NCBI GenBank assembly: GCA_041913045.1
Contig: JAYSGB010000040.1
Coordinates: 1-37,150 of the forward strand
Length of the DNA: 37,150 bases
Origin: CAMLOF01 sp041913045
GTDB lineage: Bacteria; Pseudomonadota; Gammaproteobacteria; Burkholderiales; Burkholderiaceae_C
Direction: 5' to 3'
Part shown: positions 1 to 7,448 of the stretch, one piece after another
How positions within the stretch are numbered: the stretch's first letter is position 1
Layout of the letters: every line of letters starts with the position of its first letter
Translations under genes and position numbers: made by a program
Notes under the pieces: generated by a model
Databases searched by the model: none
What the model saw: only the letters and a program-made list of their open reading frames with translations
What the model was told of the DNA's origin: nothing

Positions 1-128
1 GCGTGGTGATGGACATCAGCGACCGCGTGGTGGTGCTGGACTACGGCAAGAAGATTGGCGACGGGCCGCCCGACGAGGTGCGCAACAACGAAGAAGTGAT
101 CCGCGCCTATCTGGGCACCTCGCACTGA
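1..128 (+). CDS. Liv-type ABC transporter ATP-binding protein, C-terminal fragment (LivG-like)
   Basis: Only the last 41 codons are inside the window; the gene begins upstream. The readable tail contains VVMDISDRVVVLDYGKKI followed by a GxPxEVxxNxxVIxAYLG ending, which is the characteristic C-terminus of LivG-type ATPases of branched-chain/organic-acid ABC importers (D-loop to C-terminal helix). It ends 15 bp before the first permease gene, so it belongs to the same operon as the two permeases, the binding protein and the second ATPase downstream. No Walker motifs can be checked because they lie outside the window. LivG rather than LivF is chosen because a complete LivF-like gene occurs later in the operon. 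Confidence 0.88.
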   Translation, partial: VVMDISDRVVVLDYGKKIGDGPPDEVRNNEEVIRAYLGTSH

Positions 129-143
129 CCACGGAGAGAACAA

Positions 144-1073
144 ATGGGATTTTTCCTCGAAACCCTGTTCGGCGGCCTGATGGCAGGCATGCTGTATTCG
201 CTGGTGGCCCTGGGCTTTGTGCTCATCTTCAAGGCATCGGGCGTGTTCAACTTTGCGCAGGGCGCAATGGTGCTGTTCGCGGCACTGGCCATGGCACGCT
301 TTGCAGAGTGGGTGCCGGGCTGGCTGGGCCTTGAAAACAAGGTCCTGGCCAACGTGCTGGCCTTCATGCTGGCGGCGGTGCTGATGTTCATGCTGGCCTG
401 GCTGATCGAACGGCTGGTGCTGCGCCATCTGGTGAACCAGGAAGGCGTGACGCTGCTGATGGCCACGCTGGGCATCACCTACTTCCTCGACGGCCTGGGC
501 CAGACCATCTTCGGCAGCGACATCTACCAGATCGACATTGGCATGCCCAAGGACCCGATCTTCATCCTGGACGGCATGTTCGAGGGTGGCGTGCTGATCA
601 ACCAGGAAGACGTGATTGCAGCGGTGGTGGCGGCCTGTCTGGTGGCGGCGCTGTCGCTGTTCTTCCAGAAGACCAGCACGGGCCGCGCGCTGCGCGCCGT
701 GGCGGACGACCACCAGGCCGCACAGTCCATCGGCATTCCGCTCAACCGCATCTGGGTGATCGTGTGGTGCGTTGCTGGCATCACCGCCCTGGTGGCCGGG
801 ATGATCTGGGGCTCCAAGCTGGGTGTGCAGTTCTCGCTGACAACAGTGGCGCTGCGTGCGCTGCCGGTGATCATCCTGGGTGGCCTCACTTCGGTGCCCG
901 GCGCCATCATCGGCGGGCTGATCATCGGTGTGGGCGAAAAGCTTTCCGAGGTGTACCTCGGCCCCATGGTGGGCGGCGGCATTGAAATCTGGTTCGCCTA
1001 CATGCTCGCACTTGTGTTCCTGCTGTTCAGGCCGCAAGGTCTGTTCGGCGAAAAAATCATTGACCGCGTGTGA
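144..1073 (+). CDS. Liv-type ABC transporter permease (LivH-like)
   Basis: This 309-residue, very hydrophobic protein has about eight predicted membrane segments. It shows the LivH hallmarks: an N-terminal GLMAGMLYSLVALGFVLIFKASG segment, FNFAQGAM, and near the C-terminus LPVIILGGLTSVPGAIIGGLIIG followed by FRPQGLFGEK. It would form half of the inner-membrane channel of a Liv-type importer. The start ATG at 144 has a GGAGAG ribosome site just upstream and lies 15 bp after the ATPase fragment. The length is normal for LivH (about 300). The true substrate is unknown: many such betaproteobacterial clusters import aromatic or other carboxylates rather than Leu/Ile/Val, so livH is not assigned. 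The last codons form one arm of a long hairpin (1052-1095). Confidence 0.93.
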   Translation: MGFFLETLFGGLMAGMLYSLVALGFVLIFKASGVFNFAQGAMVLFAALAMARFAEWVPGWLGLENKVLANVLAFMLAAVLMFMLAWLIERLVLRHLVNQEGVTLLMATLGITYFLDGLGQTIFGSDIYQIDIGMPKDPIFILDGMFEGGVLINQEDVIAAVVAACLVAALSLFFQKTSTGRALRAVADDHQAAQSIGIPLNRIWVIVWCVAGITALVAGMIWGSKLGVQFSLTTVALRALPVIILGGLTSVPGAIIGGLIIGVGEKLSEVYLGPMVGGGIEIWFAYMLALVFLLFRPQGLFGEKIIDRV

Positions 1074-1095
1074 AACACGCACGTCAATGATTTTT
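1052..1095 (+). promoter_or_regulatory. Terminator-like hairpin across the stop codon of the first permease gene
   Basis: AAAAATCATTGAC (1052-1064) is perfectly complementary to GTCAATGATTTTT (1083-1095). Inside it GCGTGT (1066-1071) pairs with ACACGC (1075-1080) around a GAA loop, giving 13 + 6 bp with only a small internal bulge. The 3' arm ends in five T, and the 5' arm is coding sequence that includes the stop codon. The structure resembles a bidirectional intrinsic terminator, but it sits inside the transporter operon, so partial termination or mRNA end protection is more likely than full termination. Function is inferred. Confidence 0.7.
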
Positions 1096-1105
1096 CAGCG
1101 AAGAC

Positions 1106-1126
1106 TAACTTTGCAAAGCAAAGTTA
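1106..1126. repeat. Perfect 9-bp inverted repeat between the two permease genes
   Basis: TAACTTTGC (1106-1114), a 3-bp AAA spacer and GCAAAGTTA (1118-1126) form a perfect dyad directly downstream of the larger hairpin. It lies in an unusually long (95 bp) spacer between two permease genes that normally sit almost end to end. It is flanked by short direct repeats (AGCGAAG at about 1097 and 1127). It could be a second RNA hairpin or a protein site; nothing in the sequence decides between these. Confidence 0.6.
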
Positions 1127-1168
1127 AGCGAAGCGTGTCGTAGCTAAAAGATTGTTCGAGGACAACAC

Positions 1169-2245
1169 ATGTTCTACAGAGAAAACGGCCAATTCAAGAC
1201 CTCCTACCGCGCCGACCAGCAGATCTTCCCGATCGCGCAGGACCGCTGGGCCATCCTGGCCATCGTCGCCTTCGCGGCCATCGGCATCCCGCTGCTGGTG
1301 GACGAGTACCTCTTCCGCGCCATCCTCATCCCCTTCCTGATCCTGTCGCTCGCGGCCATTGGTGTGAACATCCTGGTGGGCTACTGCGGCCAGATTTCGC
1401 TGGGTTCGGGCGCCTTCATGGCGGTGGGCGCGTACATGGCCTACAACACCTACATCCGCATCGACGGCATGCCGCTGATCGTGGCACTGCTGTCCGGAGG
1501 CTTCTTCGCCACGCTCGTGGGCCTGGTGTTCGGCATTCCCAGCCTGCGCGTCAAGGGCCTGTACCTGGCCGTGGCAACGCTGGCTGCACAGTTCTTCTGC
1601 GACTGGGCCTTCCTGCGCATAGGCTGGTTCACCAACAACAACGCCTCGGGCTCGGTGTCGGTGTCCAACCTCAACGTGCTGGGCTGGACCATAGACACGC
1701 CGCTGGAAAAGTACCTGTTCTGCCTGGCCTTCCTGGTGGTGTTTGGCGTGCTGGCCAAGAACCTGGTGCGCGGCGCCATCGGCCGTGAATGGATGTCCAT
1801 CCGCGACATGGACGTGGCCGCTGCGGTGATCGGCATCCGCCCGATGTACGCCAAGCTCAGCGCGTTCGCGGTCAGCTCCTTCATCATCGGTGTGGCTGGC
1901 GCGCTGTGGGGCTTCGTGCACCTGGGTTCGTGGGAACCCGCCGCCTTCAGCATCGACCGCTCCTTCCAGCTGCTGTTCATGGTCATCATCGGCGGCATGG
2001 GCTCCATCATGGGCAGCTTCTTTGGCGCGGCCTTCATCACGGTGCTGCCCATCTTCCTCAACCAGTTCCTGCCCTGGGTGGGCGATCTGGTCGGCATCTC
2101 GGTGTCCACCGCTGCCGTGTCCCACACCGAATTCATGATCTTCGGCGCCCTGATCGTGTGGTTCCTGATCGTGGAACCGCATGGCCTGGCCAAGCTGTGG
2201 AGCATTGCCAAGCAGAAGCTGCGCATCTGGCCGTTCCCGCATTGA
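1169..2245 (+). CDS. Liv-type ABC transporter permease (LivM-like)
   Basis: This 358-residue membrane protein is the partner permease. LivM-specific stretches are visible: LAAIGVNILVGYCGQISLGSGAFMAVGAY near residues 52-80, FGIPSLRVKGLYLAVATLAAQ near 120-140, REWMSIRDMDVAAAVIGI, and a C-terminal MVIIGGMGSIMGSFFGAAFITVLP followed by FLIVEPHGLAKLW. The EAA-like loop for ATPase contact is around IRDMDVAA. The ATG at 1169 has GAGG about 9 nt upstream. A 51-bp spacer leads to the binding-protein gene. It forms the heteromeric channel with the LivH-like protein; the substrate is unknown. Confidence 0.93.
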   Translation: MFYRENGQFKTSYRADQQIFPIAQDRWAILAIVAFAAIGIPLLVDEYLFRAILIPFLILSLAAIGVNILVGYCGQISLGSGAFMAVGAYMAYNTYIRIDGMPLIVALLSGGFFATLVGLVFGIPSLRVKGLYLAVATLAAQFFCDWAFLRIGWFTNNNASGSVSVSNLNVLGWTIDTPLEKYLFCLAFLVVFGVLAKNLVRGAIGREWMSIRDMDVAAAVIGIRPMYAKLSAFAVSSFIIGVAGALWGFVHLGSWEPAAFSIDRSFQLLFMVIIGGMGSIMGSFFGAAFITVLPIFLNQFLPWVGDLVGISVSTAAVSHTEFMIFGALIVWFLIVEPHGLAKLWSIAKQKLRIWPFPH

Positions 2246-2295
2246 TTTCTTTCGTTCCCCGCCCCTCGCTTCAACCACTACTCAGGAGACAAACC

Positions 2296-3633
2296 ATGAA
2301 GCTTCGTTCACTCGCCCTTGCCGCTGCGGTGGCTGCGACCACCCTGACCGGCGCCTTGGTGGCCCCGAGCGCTCACGCGCAAGCCAAGGAGCAGTTCTTC
2401 CCCGTGCTGGTGTACCGCACTGGCGCCTACGCCCCCAACGGGGTGCCCTGGGCCAACGGTTTTGTGGACTACCTCAAACTGGTGAATGCGCGCGGCGGCA
2501 TCAACGGCGTGAAGATTTCGTTTGAAGAATGCGAAACCGGCTACGCCACCGACCGCGGCGTGGAATGCTACGAGCGCCTGAAAGGCAAGAATGGCGGCGC
2601 CACGATGTTCCAGCCGCTGTCCACCGGCATCACCTTCGCACTGACCGAGAAGGCGCCCACCGACAAGATCCCGCTGATCACCGCTGGCTATGGCCGCAGC
2701 GAATCGCAGGATGGCGGCGTGTTCAAGTGGAACTTCCCGCTGGCAGGCACCTACTGGGTGGCTGGCGACGTGATCGTCCAGGACATTGCCAAGAAACTGG
2801 GCGGTGCAGCCAACCTCAAGGGCAAGCACATCGCACTGGTTTACCACGACAGCCCCTTCGGCAAGGAAGCCATTCCCATCCTGCAGGAACGCGCGTCCAT
2901 GCACGGCTTCAAGCTGAGCCTGCTGCCCGTGACCCACCCCGGCGTTGAACAAAAGGCCACCTGGCTGCAGATCCGCCGCGACCGTCCGGACTACGTGGTC
3001 AACTGGGGCTGGGGTGTGATGAACTCCACCCTGCTCAAGGAAGCCCAGGCCACTGGCTACCCCCGCGACAAGATCTACGGCGTGTGGTGGGCTGGCGCCG
3101 AACCCGACGTCAAGGACATTGGTGAAGGTGCGAAGGGCTACAACGCCATCACCATGCAGCACGGTGCCGAGCCGAACGCCGCCTTCGTCAAGGAGATCAT
3201 GGACAAGGTCCACAGCAAAGGCCAGGGCACCGGTCCGAAGGACGAGGTGGGTTCCGTGCTGTACGTGCGCGGTGCCATGAGCGCCATGCTGGCCGTGGAG
3301 GGCGTGCGCCGCGCGCAGGAGAAGTACGGCAAAGGCAAGGTCATGACCGGCGAACAAGTGCGCTGGGGCCTGGAGAACCTGGACCTGACCCAAGCCAAGC
3401 TTGACGGGCTGGGCTTCAAGGGCGTGATGCGCCCCATCTCCACCAGCTGCCAGGACCACATGGGTGCCGCCTGGGCGCGCATCCACACCTGGGACGGCAG
3501 CAAGTGGCAGTTCACCAGCGATTGGTACCAGGCCGACGAGCAGATCATCAAGCCGATGGTCAAGGCCGCCGCTGACAAGTACGCCGCCGAGAAGAAGCTG
3601 ACCCGCCGTACGCCGCAGGACTGCCAGTCCTGA
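2296..3633 (+). CDS. Periplasmic ligand-binding protein of the Liv-type transporter (Peripla_BP_6 family)
   Basis: The 445-residue product begins with a Sec signal peptide (MKLRSLALAAAVAATT..., likely cleavage after AHA at residue 28). A type I periplasmic binding fold of the LivK/amide-binding kind follows: YRTGAYAPNGVPWANGFVDYLKLVNARGGINGVKI at the N-lobe, VYHDSPFGKEAIP in the linker region, and MNSTLLKEAQATGYPRDKIYGVWWAGAEPDV in the C-lobe. It captures the substrate outside the cell and delivers it to the two permeases. The ATG at 2296 has CAGGAGAC 6 nt upstream. It is longer than LivK (about 370) and matches the 410-450 residue subgroup seen in clusters with CoA ligases. The ligand cannot be predicted; a small carboxylate is a reasonable guess from the neighbours. 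Confidence 0.92.
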   Translation: MKLRSLALAAAVAATTLTGALVAPSAHAQAKEQFFPVLVYRTGAYAPNGVPWANGFVDYLKLVNARGGINGVKISFEECETGYATDRGVECYERLKGKNGGATMFQPLSTGITFALTEKAPTDKIPLITAGYGRSESQDGGVFKWNFPLAGTYWVAGDVIVQDIAKKLGGAANLKGKHIALVYHDSPFGKEAIPILQERASMHGFKLSLLPVTHPGVEQKATWLQIRRDRPDYVVNWGWGVMNSTLLKEAQATGYPRDKIYGVWWAGAEPDVKDIGEGAKGYNAITMQHGAEPNAAFVKEIMDKVHSKGQGTGPKDEVGSVLYVRGAMSAMLAVEGVRRAQEKYGKGKVMTGEQVRWGLENLDLTQAKLDGLGFKGVMRPISTSCQDHMGAAWARIHTWDGSKWQFTSDWYQADEQIIKPMVKAAADKYAAEKKLTRRTPQDCQS

Positions 3634-3644
3634 TTGGCAACGCT

Positions 3645-3673
3645 CCGGTCATTCACCTCAAGTGAGTGACCGG
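3645..3673 (+). promoter_or_regulatory. Hairpin after the binding-protein gene, no U-tract
   Basis: CCGGTCATTCAC (3645-3656) pairs with GTGAGTGACCGG (3662-3673) around a CTCAA loop; all 12 positions pair, one as G-U. No T-run follows, so it is unlikely to terminate transcription fully. Its place, 12 bp after the stop codon of the periplasmic binding protein and before the ATPase gene, fits an mRNA-stabilising or processing element that keeps binding protein in excess over membrane components, as described for malE-malF and similar operons. This role is inferred. Confidence 0.65.
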
Positions 3674-3776
3674 ATGGCTGGCCCAGCCGGGTCAGCCGCC
3701 AGCCCCCGGCGCCCCTGAATCCAAGGGCACCGAGGACTGGTTCGTCGTCCGGTGCATTTCCATCAAGGTCCCATCC

Positions 3777-4586
3777 ATGAGCACTCCCAACATCGTTCTC
3801 AACGTCAATGGCATCGAGGTCATCTACAACCACGTGATCCTCGTGCTCAAAGGCGTTTCACTGCAGGTCGCCGAAGGTCAGATCGCAGCCATCCTCGGCG
3901 GTAACGGCGCGGGCAAGACCACTACGCTGCGCGCCATCTCCAACTTGCTCAAAGGCGAGCGCGGTGAAGTCACGAAGGGCAGCATCGAGCTGCGCGGTGA
4001 ACGCATCGAGAACCTTTCCCCCGCCGACCTGGTCAAGCGCGGCGTGGTGCAGGTCATGGAAGGCAGGCACTGCTTTGCCCACCTCACCATCGAGGAAAAC
4101 CTGCTGACCGGTGCCTACACCCGCGCCAGCAAGGCCGAGGTCGACGCCAACCTGGAAAAGGTCTACACCTACTTCCCGCGCCTGAAGACGCGCCGCACCT
4201 CGCAGGCGGCCTACACCTCGGGCGGTGAGCAGCAGATGTGCGCCATTGGCCGCGCTTTGATGACCAACCCTAGCGTGGTGCTGCTGGACGAGCCCTCCAT
4301 GGGCCTGGCGCCGCAGATCGTGGAAGAGGTGTTCGAGATCGTCAAAGACCTCAACACCAAGGAAAAGGTGACCTTCCTGATCGCCGAGCAGAACACCAAC
4401 ATGGCGCTCAAGTACGCGGACTACGGTTACATCATGGAGAGCGGCCGCATCGTGATGGACGGTGCCGCCAGCGACCTGCGCAACAACGAGGACGTCAAGG
4501 AGTTTTACCTCGGCATGGGCGGCGGCGAACGCAAGAGCTTCCGCGACGTGAAGAGCTACAAGCGCCGCAAGCGCTGGCTGGCCTGA
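3777..4586 (+). CDS. Liv-type ABC transporter ATP-binding protein (LivF-like)
   Basis: This 269-residue ABC ATPase has Walker A GGNGAGKTT (about residues 41-49), Q-loop region EGRHCFAHLTIEENL, signature TSGGEQQ, Walker B VVLLDEPSMGLAP and switch His replaced by Gln in LIAEQNTNMAL, all as in LivF. The reading frame is open further upstream, but the ATG at 3777 (MSTPNIVLNVNGIEVIYN) has AAGG about 10 nt upstream and begins at the usual LivF N-terminus, so it is preferred. The C-terminal tail (about 25 residues, rich in Lys/Arg, ...SYKRRKRWLA) is longer than in classical LivF. It pairs with the LivG-like ATPase at the window start to energise the importer. Confidence 0.93.
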   Translation: MSTPNIVLNVNGIEVIYNHVILVLKGVSLQVAEGQIAAILGGNGAGKTTTLRAISNLLKGERGEVTKGSIELRGERIENLSPADLVKRGVVQVMEGRHCFAHLTIEENLLTGAYTRASKAEVDANLEKVYTYFPRLKTRRTSQAAYTSGGEQQMCAIGRALMTNPSVVLLDEPSMGLAPQIVEEVFEIVKDLNTKEKVTFLIAEQNTNMALKYADYGYIMESGRIVMDGAASDLRNNEDVKEFYLGMGGGERKSFRDVKSYKRRKRWLA

Positions 4587-4639
4587 GCGCCTCACTTCTC
4601 TCTTCATCACCGCCAGTTTTTCTGTCAGGGAGCCCTCCC

Positions 4640-5914
4640 ATGCCCCAACTCCACCTAGACGCCCTGGAAACCCGCTCCCCTGCCGATCGCGAGGCCGCCT
4701 TGATGGCCGCGCTGCCCGCCCACATCGCCCAGGCACAACGCGACAGCGGCGCCATGGCGCGCATTCTCTCGGGCGTGGACGCCAACAGCATCACCACCCG
4801 CGCCGCGCTGGCCACACTGCCCGTGACGCGCAAGCACGAGCTGCTGGAACAACAGCAAGCCTCGCGCGCCGCTGGCGGCGATCCGTTCGGCGGGTTCTCC
4901 ACCATCGGCTGGCGTGGGCTGGTGCGTGCATCGGGCGCTCGCAGGGTGTACCAATCACCCGGCCCCATCTACGAACCCGAAGGCCTAGGCACAGACTACT
5001 GGCGATCTGCGCGCGCCATGGTTGCCGCAGGCTTCGAGGCCGGGGACCTGGTGCACAACTGCTTCAGCTACCACCTCACCCCGGGTGCCTGGATCATGGA
5101 AAGCGGTGCCCAGGCTTTGGGCTGCACCGTCATTCCCGGTGGCGTGGGCAACACCGAGCAGCAGCTCGCGGCCATCCACGACCTGCGCCCCAACGCTTAC
5201 AGCGGCACGCCCAGCTTCCTCAAGATCCTCGTTGAGAAGGCCGCTGAAGCCGGACAGAAACTGTCCATCCACAAAGCCCTGGTCTCGGGCGAGGCCTTCC
5301 CGCCATCGCTGCGCGACTGGCTGGCCGAACGCGGCGTCACCGGCTACCAGTGCTACGCCACCGCAGACGTAGGCCTCATCGCCTACGAAACCTCTGCCCG
5401 CGAGGGCCTGGTGCTAGACGAAGGCGTGATCCTGGAAATCGTGCGCCCAGGCACGGGCGACCCGGTGCCCGAAGGCGAAGTGGGTGAGGTGGTGGTCACC
5501 GTCCTCAACCCTGCCTACCCGCTGATCCGCTTTGGCACGGGGGACCTCTCTGCCGTGCTGCCCGGCACCTGCCCCACGGGCCGCACCAACACCCGCATTC
5601 GCGGCTGGCTCGGCCGGGCCGACCAGACCACCAAAGTGCGCGGCATGTTCGTGCACCCGTCCCAAGTGGCCGAGGTGGCTCGGCGCTTCCCCGCCGTGCA
5701 CAAGGCACGCCTGGTGGTGACTGGCGAGATGGCCAACGACCAGATGGAACTGCTGGTGGAGGTGGCCGCGGGCGAACGCGCCGACACGCTCACCGCCGGC
5801 CTGGAAAACGCCATCCGCGACGTGACCAAACTGCGCGGCCAAGTGCGCTTCGTGGACCCTGCAAGCCTGCCCAACGACGGCAAGGTGATAGAGGACGCGC
5901 GCACCTATCGCTGA
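4640..5914 (+). CDS. PaaK-like adenylate-forming protein with degenerate ATP loop
   Basis: The 424-residue protein aligns with phenylacetate-CoA ligases (PaaK family, ANL superfamily): NCFSYHLTPG, YSGTPSFLKILVEKA, KALVSGEAFPPSLRDWL, YATADVGLIAYE, GEVGEVVVTVLNPAYPLIRFGTGDLS and IRGWLGRADQTTKVRGMFVHPSQV are all present. The catalytic C-terminal lysine is present (NDGKVI, K415). The Ser/Thr/Gly ATP-binding loop (normally SSGTTGKPT) is replaced by SPGPIYEPEG at residues 106-115. The gene starts with an ATG preceded by GGGAG 53 bp after the LivF-like gene and probably belongs to the transporter operon, suggesting that the imported acid is activated to its CoA thioester. Whether it is an active ligase is open because of the altered loop; I recall similar sequences in other Bordetella/Acidovorax-type genomes. 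Confidence 0.82.
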   Translation: MPQLHLDALETRSPADREAALMAALPAHIAQAQRDSGAMARILSGVDANSITTRAALATLPVTRKHELLEQQQASRAAGGDPFGGFSTIGWRGLVRASGARRVYQSPGPIYEPEGLGTDYWRSARAMVAAGFEAGDLVHNCFSYHLTPGAWIMESGAQALGCTVIPGGVGNTEQQLAAIHDLRPNAYSGTPSFLKILVEKAAEAGQKLSIHKALVSGEAFPPSLRDWLAERGVTGYQCYATADVGLIAYETSAREGLVLDEGVILEIVRPGTGDPVPEGEVGEVVVTVLNPAYPLIRFGTGDLSAVLPGTCPTGRTNTRIRGWLGRADQTTKVRGMFVHPSQVAEVARRFPAVHKARLVVTGEMANDQMELLVEVAAGERADTLTAGLENAIRDVTKLRGQVRFVDPASLPNDGKVIEDARTYR

Positions 5915-5997
5915 GGGTATTCATCTACGTAGTTTCTGGTATGGACTTCAGCCCACCCCCACCTAACATGGGCTCACGTTTCAACCTGGAGACACCG

Positions 5998-6981
5998 ATG
6001 AAGAAACTTCTGACCTTTGCATTGGCCGCCACCACAGCCGTGGGCGCGATGGCGCAGGACTTCCCCAGCAAGCCCATCACCTTCGTGGTGCCTTTTGCTG
6101 CGGGTGGCCCCACCGACACCGTGGCTCGCCAACTGGCCGAAACCATGCGCAAGCACCTGAACAACGCCACCATCGTGGTGGACAACGCTGCGGGTGCAGG
6201 CGGAACCATCGGCGCCACCAAGGTGGCCCGCGCCGCACCGGACGGGCACACGATTCTGGTCTGGCACATCGGCATGGCAGCCACCGCCAGCCTGTACCGC
6301 CGCCTGCAGTACAAACCGCTGGAGGACTTTGAGTACCTGGGCATGATCAACGACGTGCCCATGACCCTGATCGGCAGCCCCAAGATCCCGGCCAACACCT
6401 ACCGCGACTTTGAGAACTACATTCGAGCCAACGGCGGCAAGCTCAACCTGGCCCACGCCGGTCTGGGTTCTGCCTCGCACCTGTGCGGCCTGATGTGGCA
6501 GTACGCCGTGAAGCTCGACAAGTCCATGGCCACCATTGCCTACCGTGGCACAGCCCCCGCCATGAACGACCTGATCGCAGGCACCGTGGACGTGATGTGC
6601 GACCAGACCACCAACACCACCAGCCAGATCGAAGGCGGCCGCGTCAAGGCCTATGCCGTGACCACGCCCAAGCCGCTCAGCGACCACCCCCTGCTCAAGC
6701 ATTACCCCAGCCTGCAGGAAATGGGCCTGAAGGACTTCAACCTGACCATCTGGCACGGCATGTACGCGCCCAAGGGCACCCCGGCGCCTGTCATCAAGAA
6801 GATCAACGATGCGCTGCAGGCCTCGCTGAAGGACCCGGACTTCATCAAGAAGCAAGCCGCGCTGGGCGCCATCGTGGTCAAGGACAAGCGTGTCACGCCT
6901 GAAGGTCACAAGGCCTTCGTGACCGACCAGACCAACAAGCTCAAGACGGTGATCGAGGCAGCAGGCCAGTACGCCGACTGA
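5998..6981 (+). CDS. Bug/TctC-family periplasmic solute-binding protein
   Basis: This 327-residue protein has an MKKLLTFALAATTAVGAMAQ signal peptide (cleavage after AMA, about residue 19) and the tripartite tricarboxylate receptor signature: FPSKPITFVVPFAAGGPTDTVARQLA, VDNAAGAGGTIGATKVARAAPDG, GTAPAMNDLIAGTVDVMCDQTTN, HGMYAPKGTPAPVIKKINDAL. Such proteins bind carboxylates or amino-acid-like ligands between two alpha/beta lobes. The ATG at 5998 is preferred over an upstream in-frame ATG at 5941 because it has CTGGAG upstream and starts the signal peptide exactly. No tctA/tctB membrane genes are nearby, so it is an orphan receptor, as is usual for the expanded Bug family of betaproteobacteria. 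It is followed by a strong terminator. Confidence 0.93.
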   Translation: MKKLLTFALAATTAVGAMAQDFPSKPITFVVPFAAGGPTDTVARQLAETMRKHLNNATIVVDNAAGAGGTIGATKVARAAPDGHTILVWHIGMAATASLYRRLQYKPLEDFEYLGMINDVPMTLIGSPKIPANTYRDFENYIRANGGKLNLAHAGLGSASHLCGLMWQYAVKLDKSMATIAYRGTAPAMNDLIAGTVDVMCDQTTNTTSQIEGGRVKAYAVTTPKPLSDHPLLKHYPSLQEMGLKDFNLTIWHGMYAPKGTPAPVIKKINDALQASLKDPDFIKKQAALGAIVVKDKRVTPEGHKAFVTDQTNKLKTVIEAAGQYAD

Positions 6982-7006
6982 CGCCAGCCCCCCACTGACC
7001 TCGCGT

Positions 7007-7049
7007 AAATACCACCTCCTGCTTCGGCTGGAAGGTGGTATTTTCTTTT
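7007..7049 (+). terminator. Strong intrinsic terminator after the Bug-family gene
   Basis: AAATACCACCT (7007-7017) pairs perfectly with AGGTGGTATTT (7033-7043). The top of the stem closes on a cUUCGg tetraloop (7022-7027), and TTTTCTTTT follows. The A-run on the 5' side could also let it work on the opposite strand. The 3' arm contains AAGGTGG, the only Shine-Dalgarno-like sequence before the next start codon at 7054. Confidence 0.9.
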
Positions 7050-7053
7050 CTGC

Positions 7054-7431
7054 ATGCCCAAGCCGCCCCCACTGCTCGTCATTGACTCGATCACGCAGCT
7101 CACCCCAAAAGATGCTGGGTGCATTGCCGTTTCAGGCTCCCATGGCGGCCGCAGTGTGAGCCGCTACGCCGTTGCTGCGCGGCCGCTGCTGAGTGTGTTC
7201 AATGACGCAGGTGTGGGCAAGGACGGTGCTGGCATTGCCGCGCTGGATATTCTGGAAGAAGCCGGTTTGGCTGCATGCACCGTGTCACACACCAGCGCCT
7301 GCATAGGCCAGGCATCCAGCACCCTGGAAAGCGGCACCATCAGCCACGTCAACCGGCAGGCCAGGGCTCTCGGCTGCGAGCCGGGTCAATCCCTGCGGCA
7401 CTTCCTGCACACCTTCATGAACGCTCTCTGA
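7054..7431 (+). CDS. Conserved small protein of unknown function
   Basis: The 125-residue product has no signal peptide and no membrane segment. It contains a regular alpha/beta pattern with three blocks that look like a conserved family: VSGSHGGRSVSRYA (residues about 26-39), LSVFNDAGVGKDGAGIAALDIL (about 47-68) and TVSHTSACIGQASSTLESGTISHVN (about 78-102). I recall similar uncharacterised proteins in other proteobacteria, often near carboxylate transport genes, but cannot assign an activity; the Gly-rich loops and conserved Ser/His/Asp suggest an enzyme-like or nucleotide/cofactor-binding fold. The ATG at 7054 is the only plausible start. It begins only a few bases after the U-tract of the preceding terminator. 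Confidence 0.72.
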   Translation: MPKPPPLLVIDSITQLTPKDAGCIAVSGSHGGRSVSRYAVAARPLLSVFNDAGVGKDGAGIAALDILEEAGLAACTVSHTSACIGQASSTLESGTISHVNRQARALGCEPGQSLRHFLHTFMNAL

Positions 7432-7448
7432 ACCAGCCAGAGCAGCAG

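Noticed and set aside
1124..2278. A 384-codon minus-strand frame opposite the LivM-like permease
   Set aside because: The product is rich in His, Gln, Glu and Gly with no hydrophobic core; the permease on the plus strand is certain.
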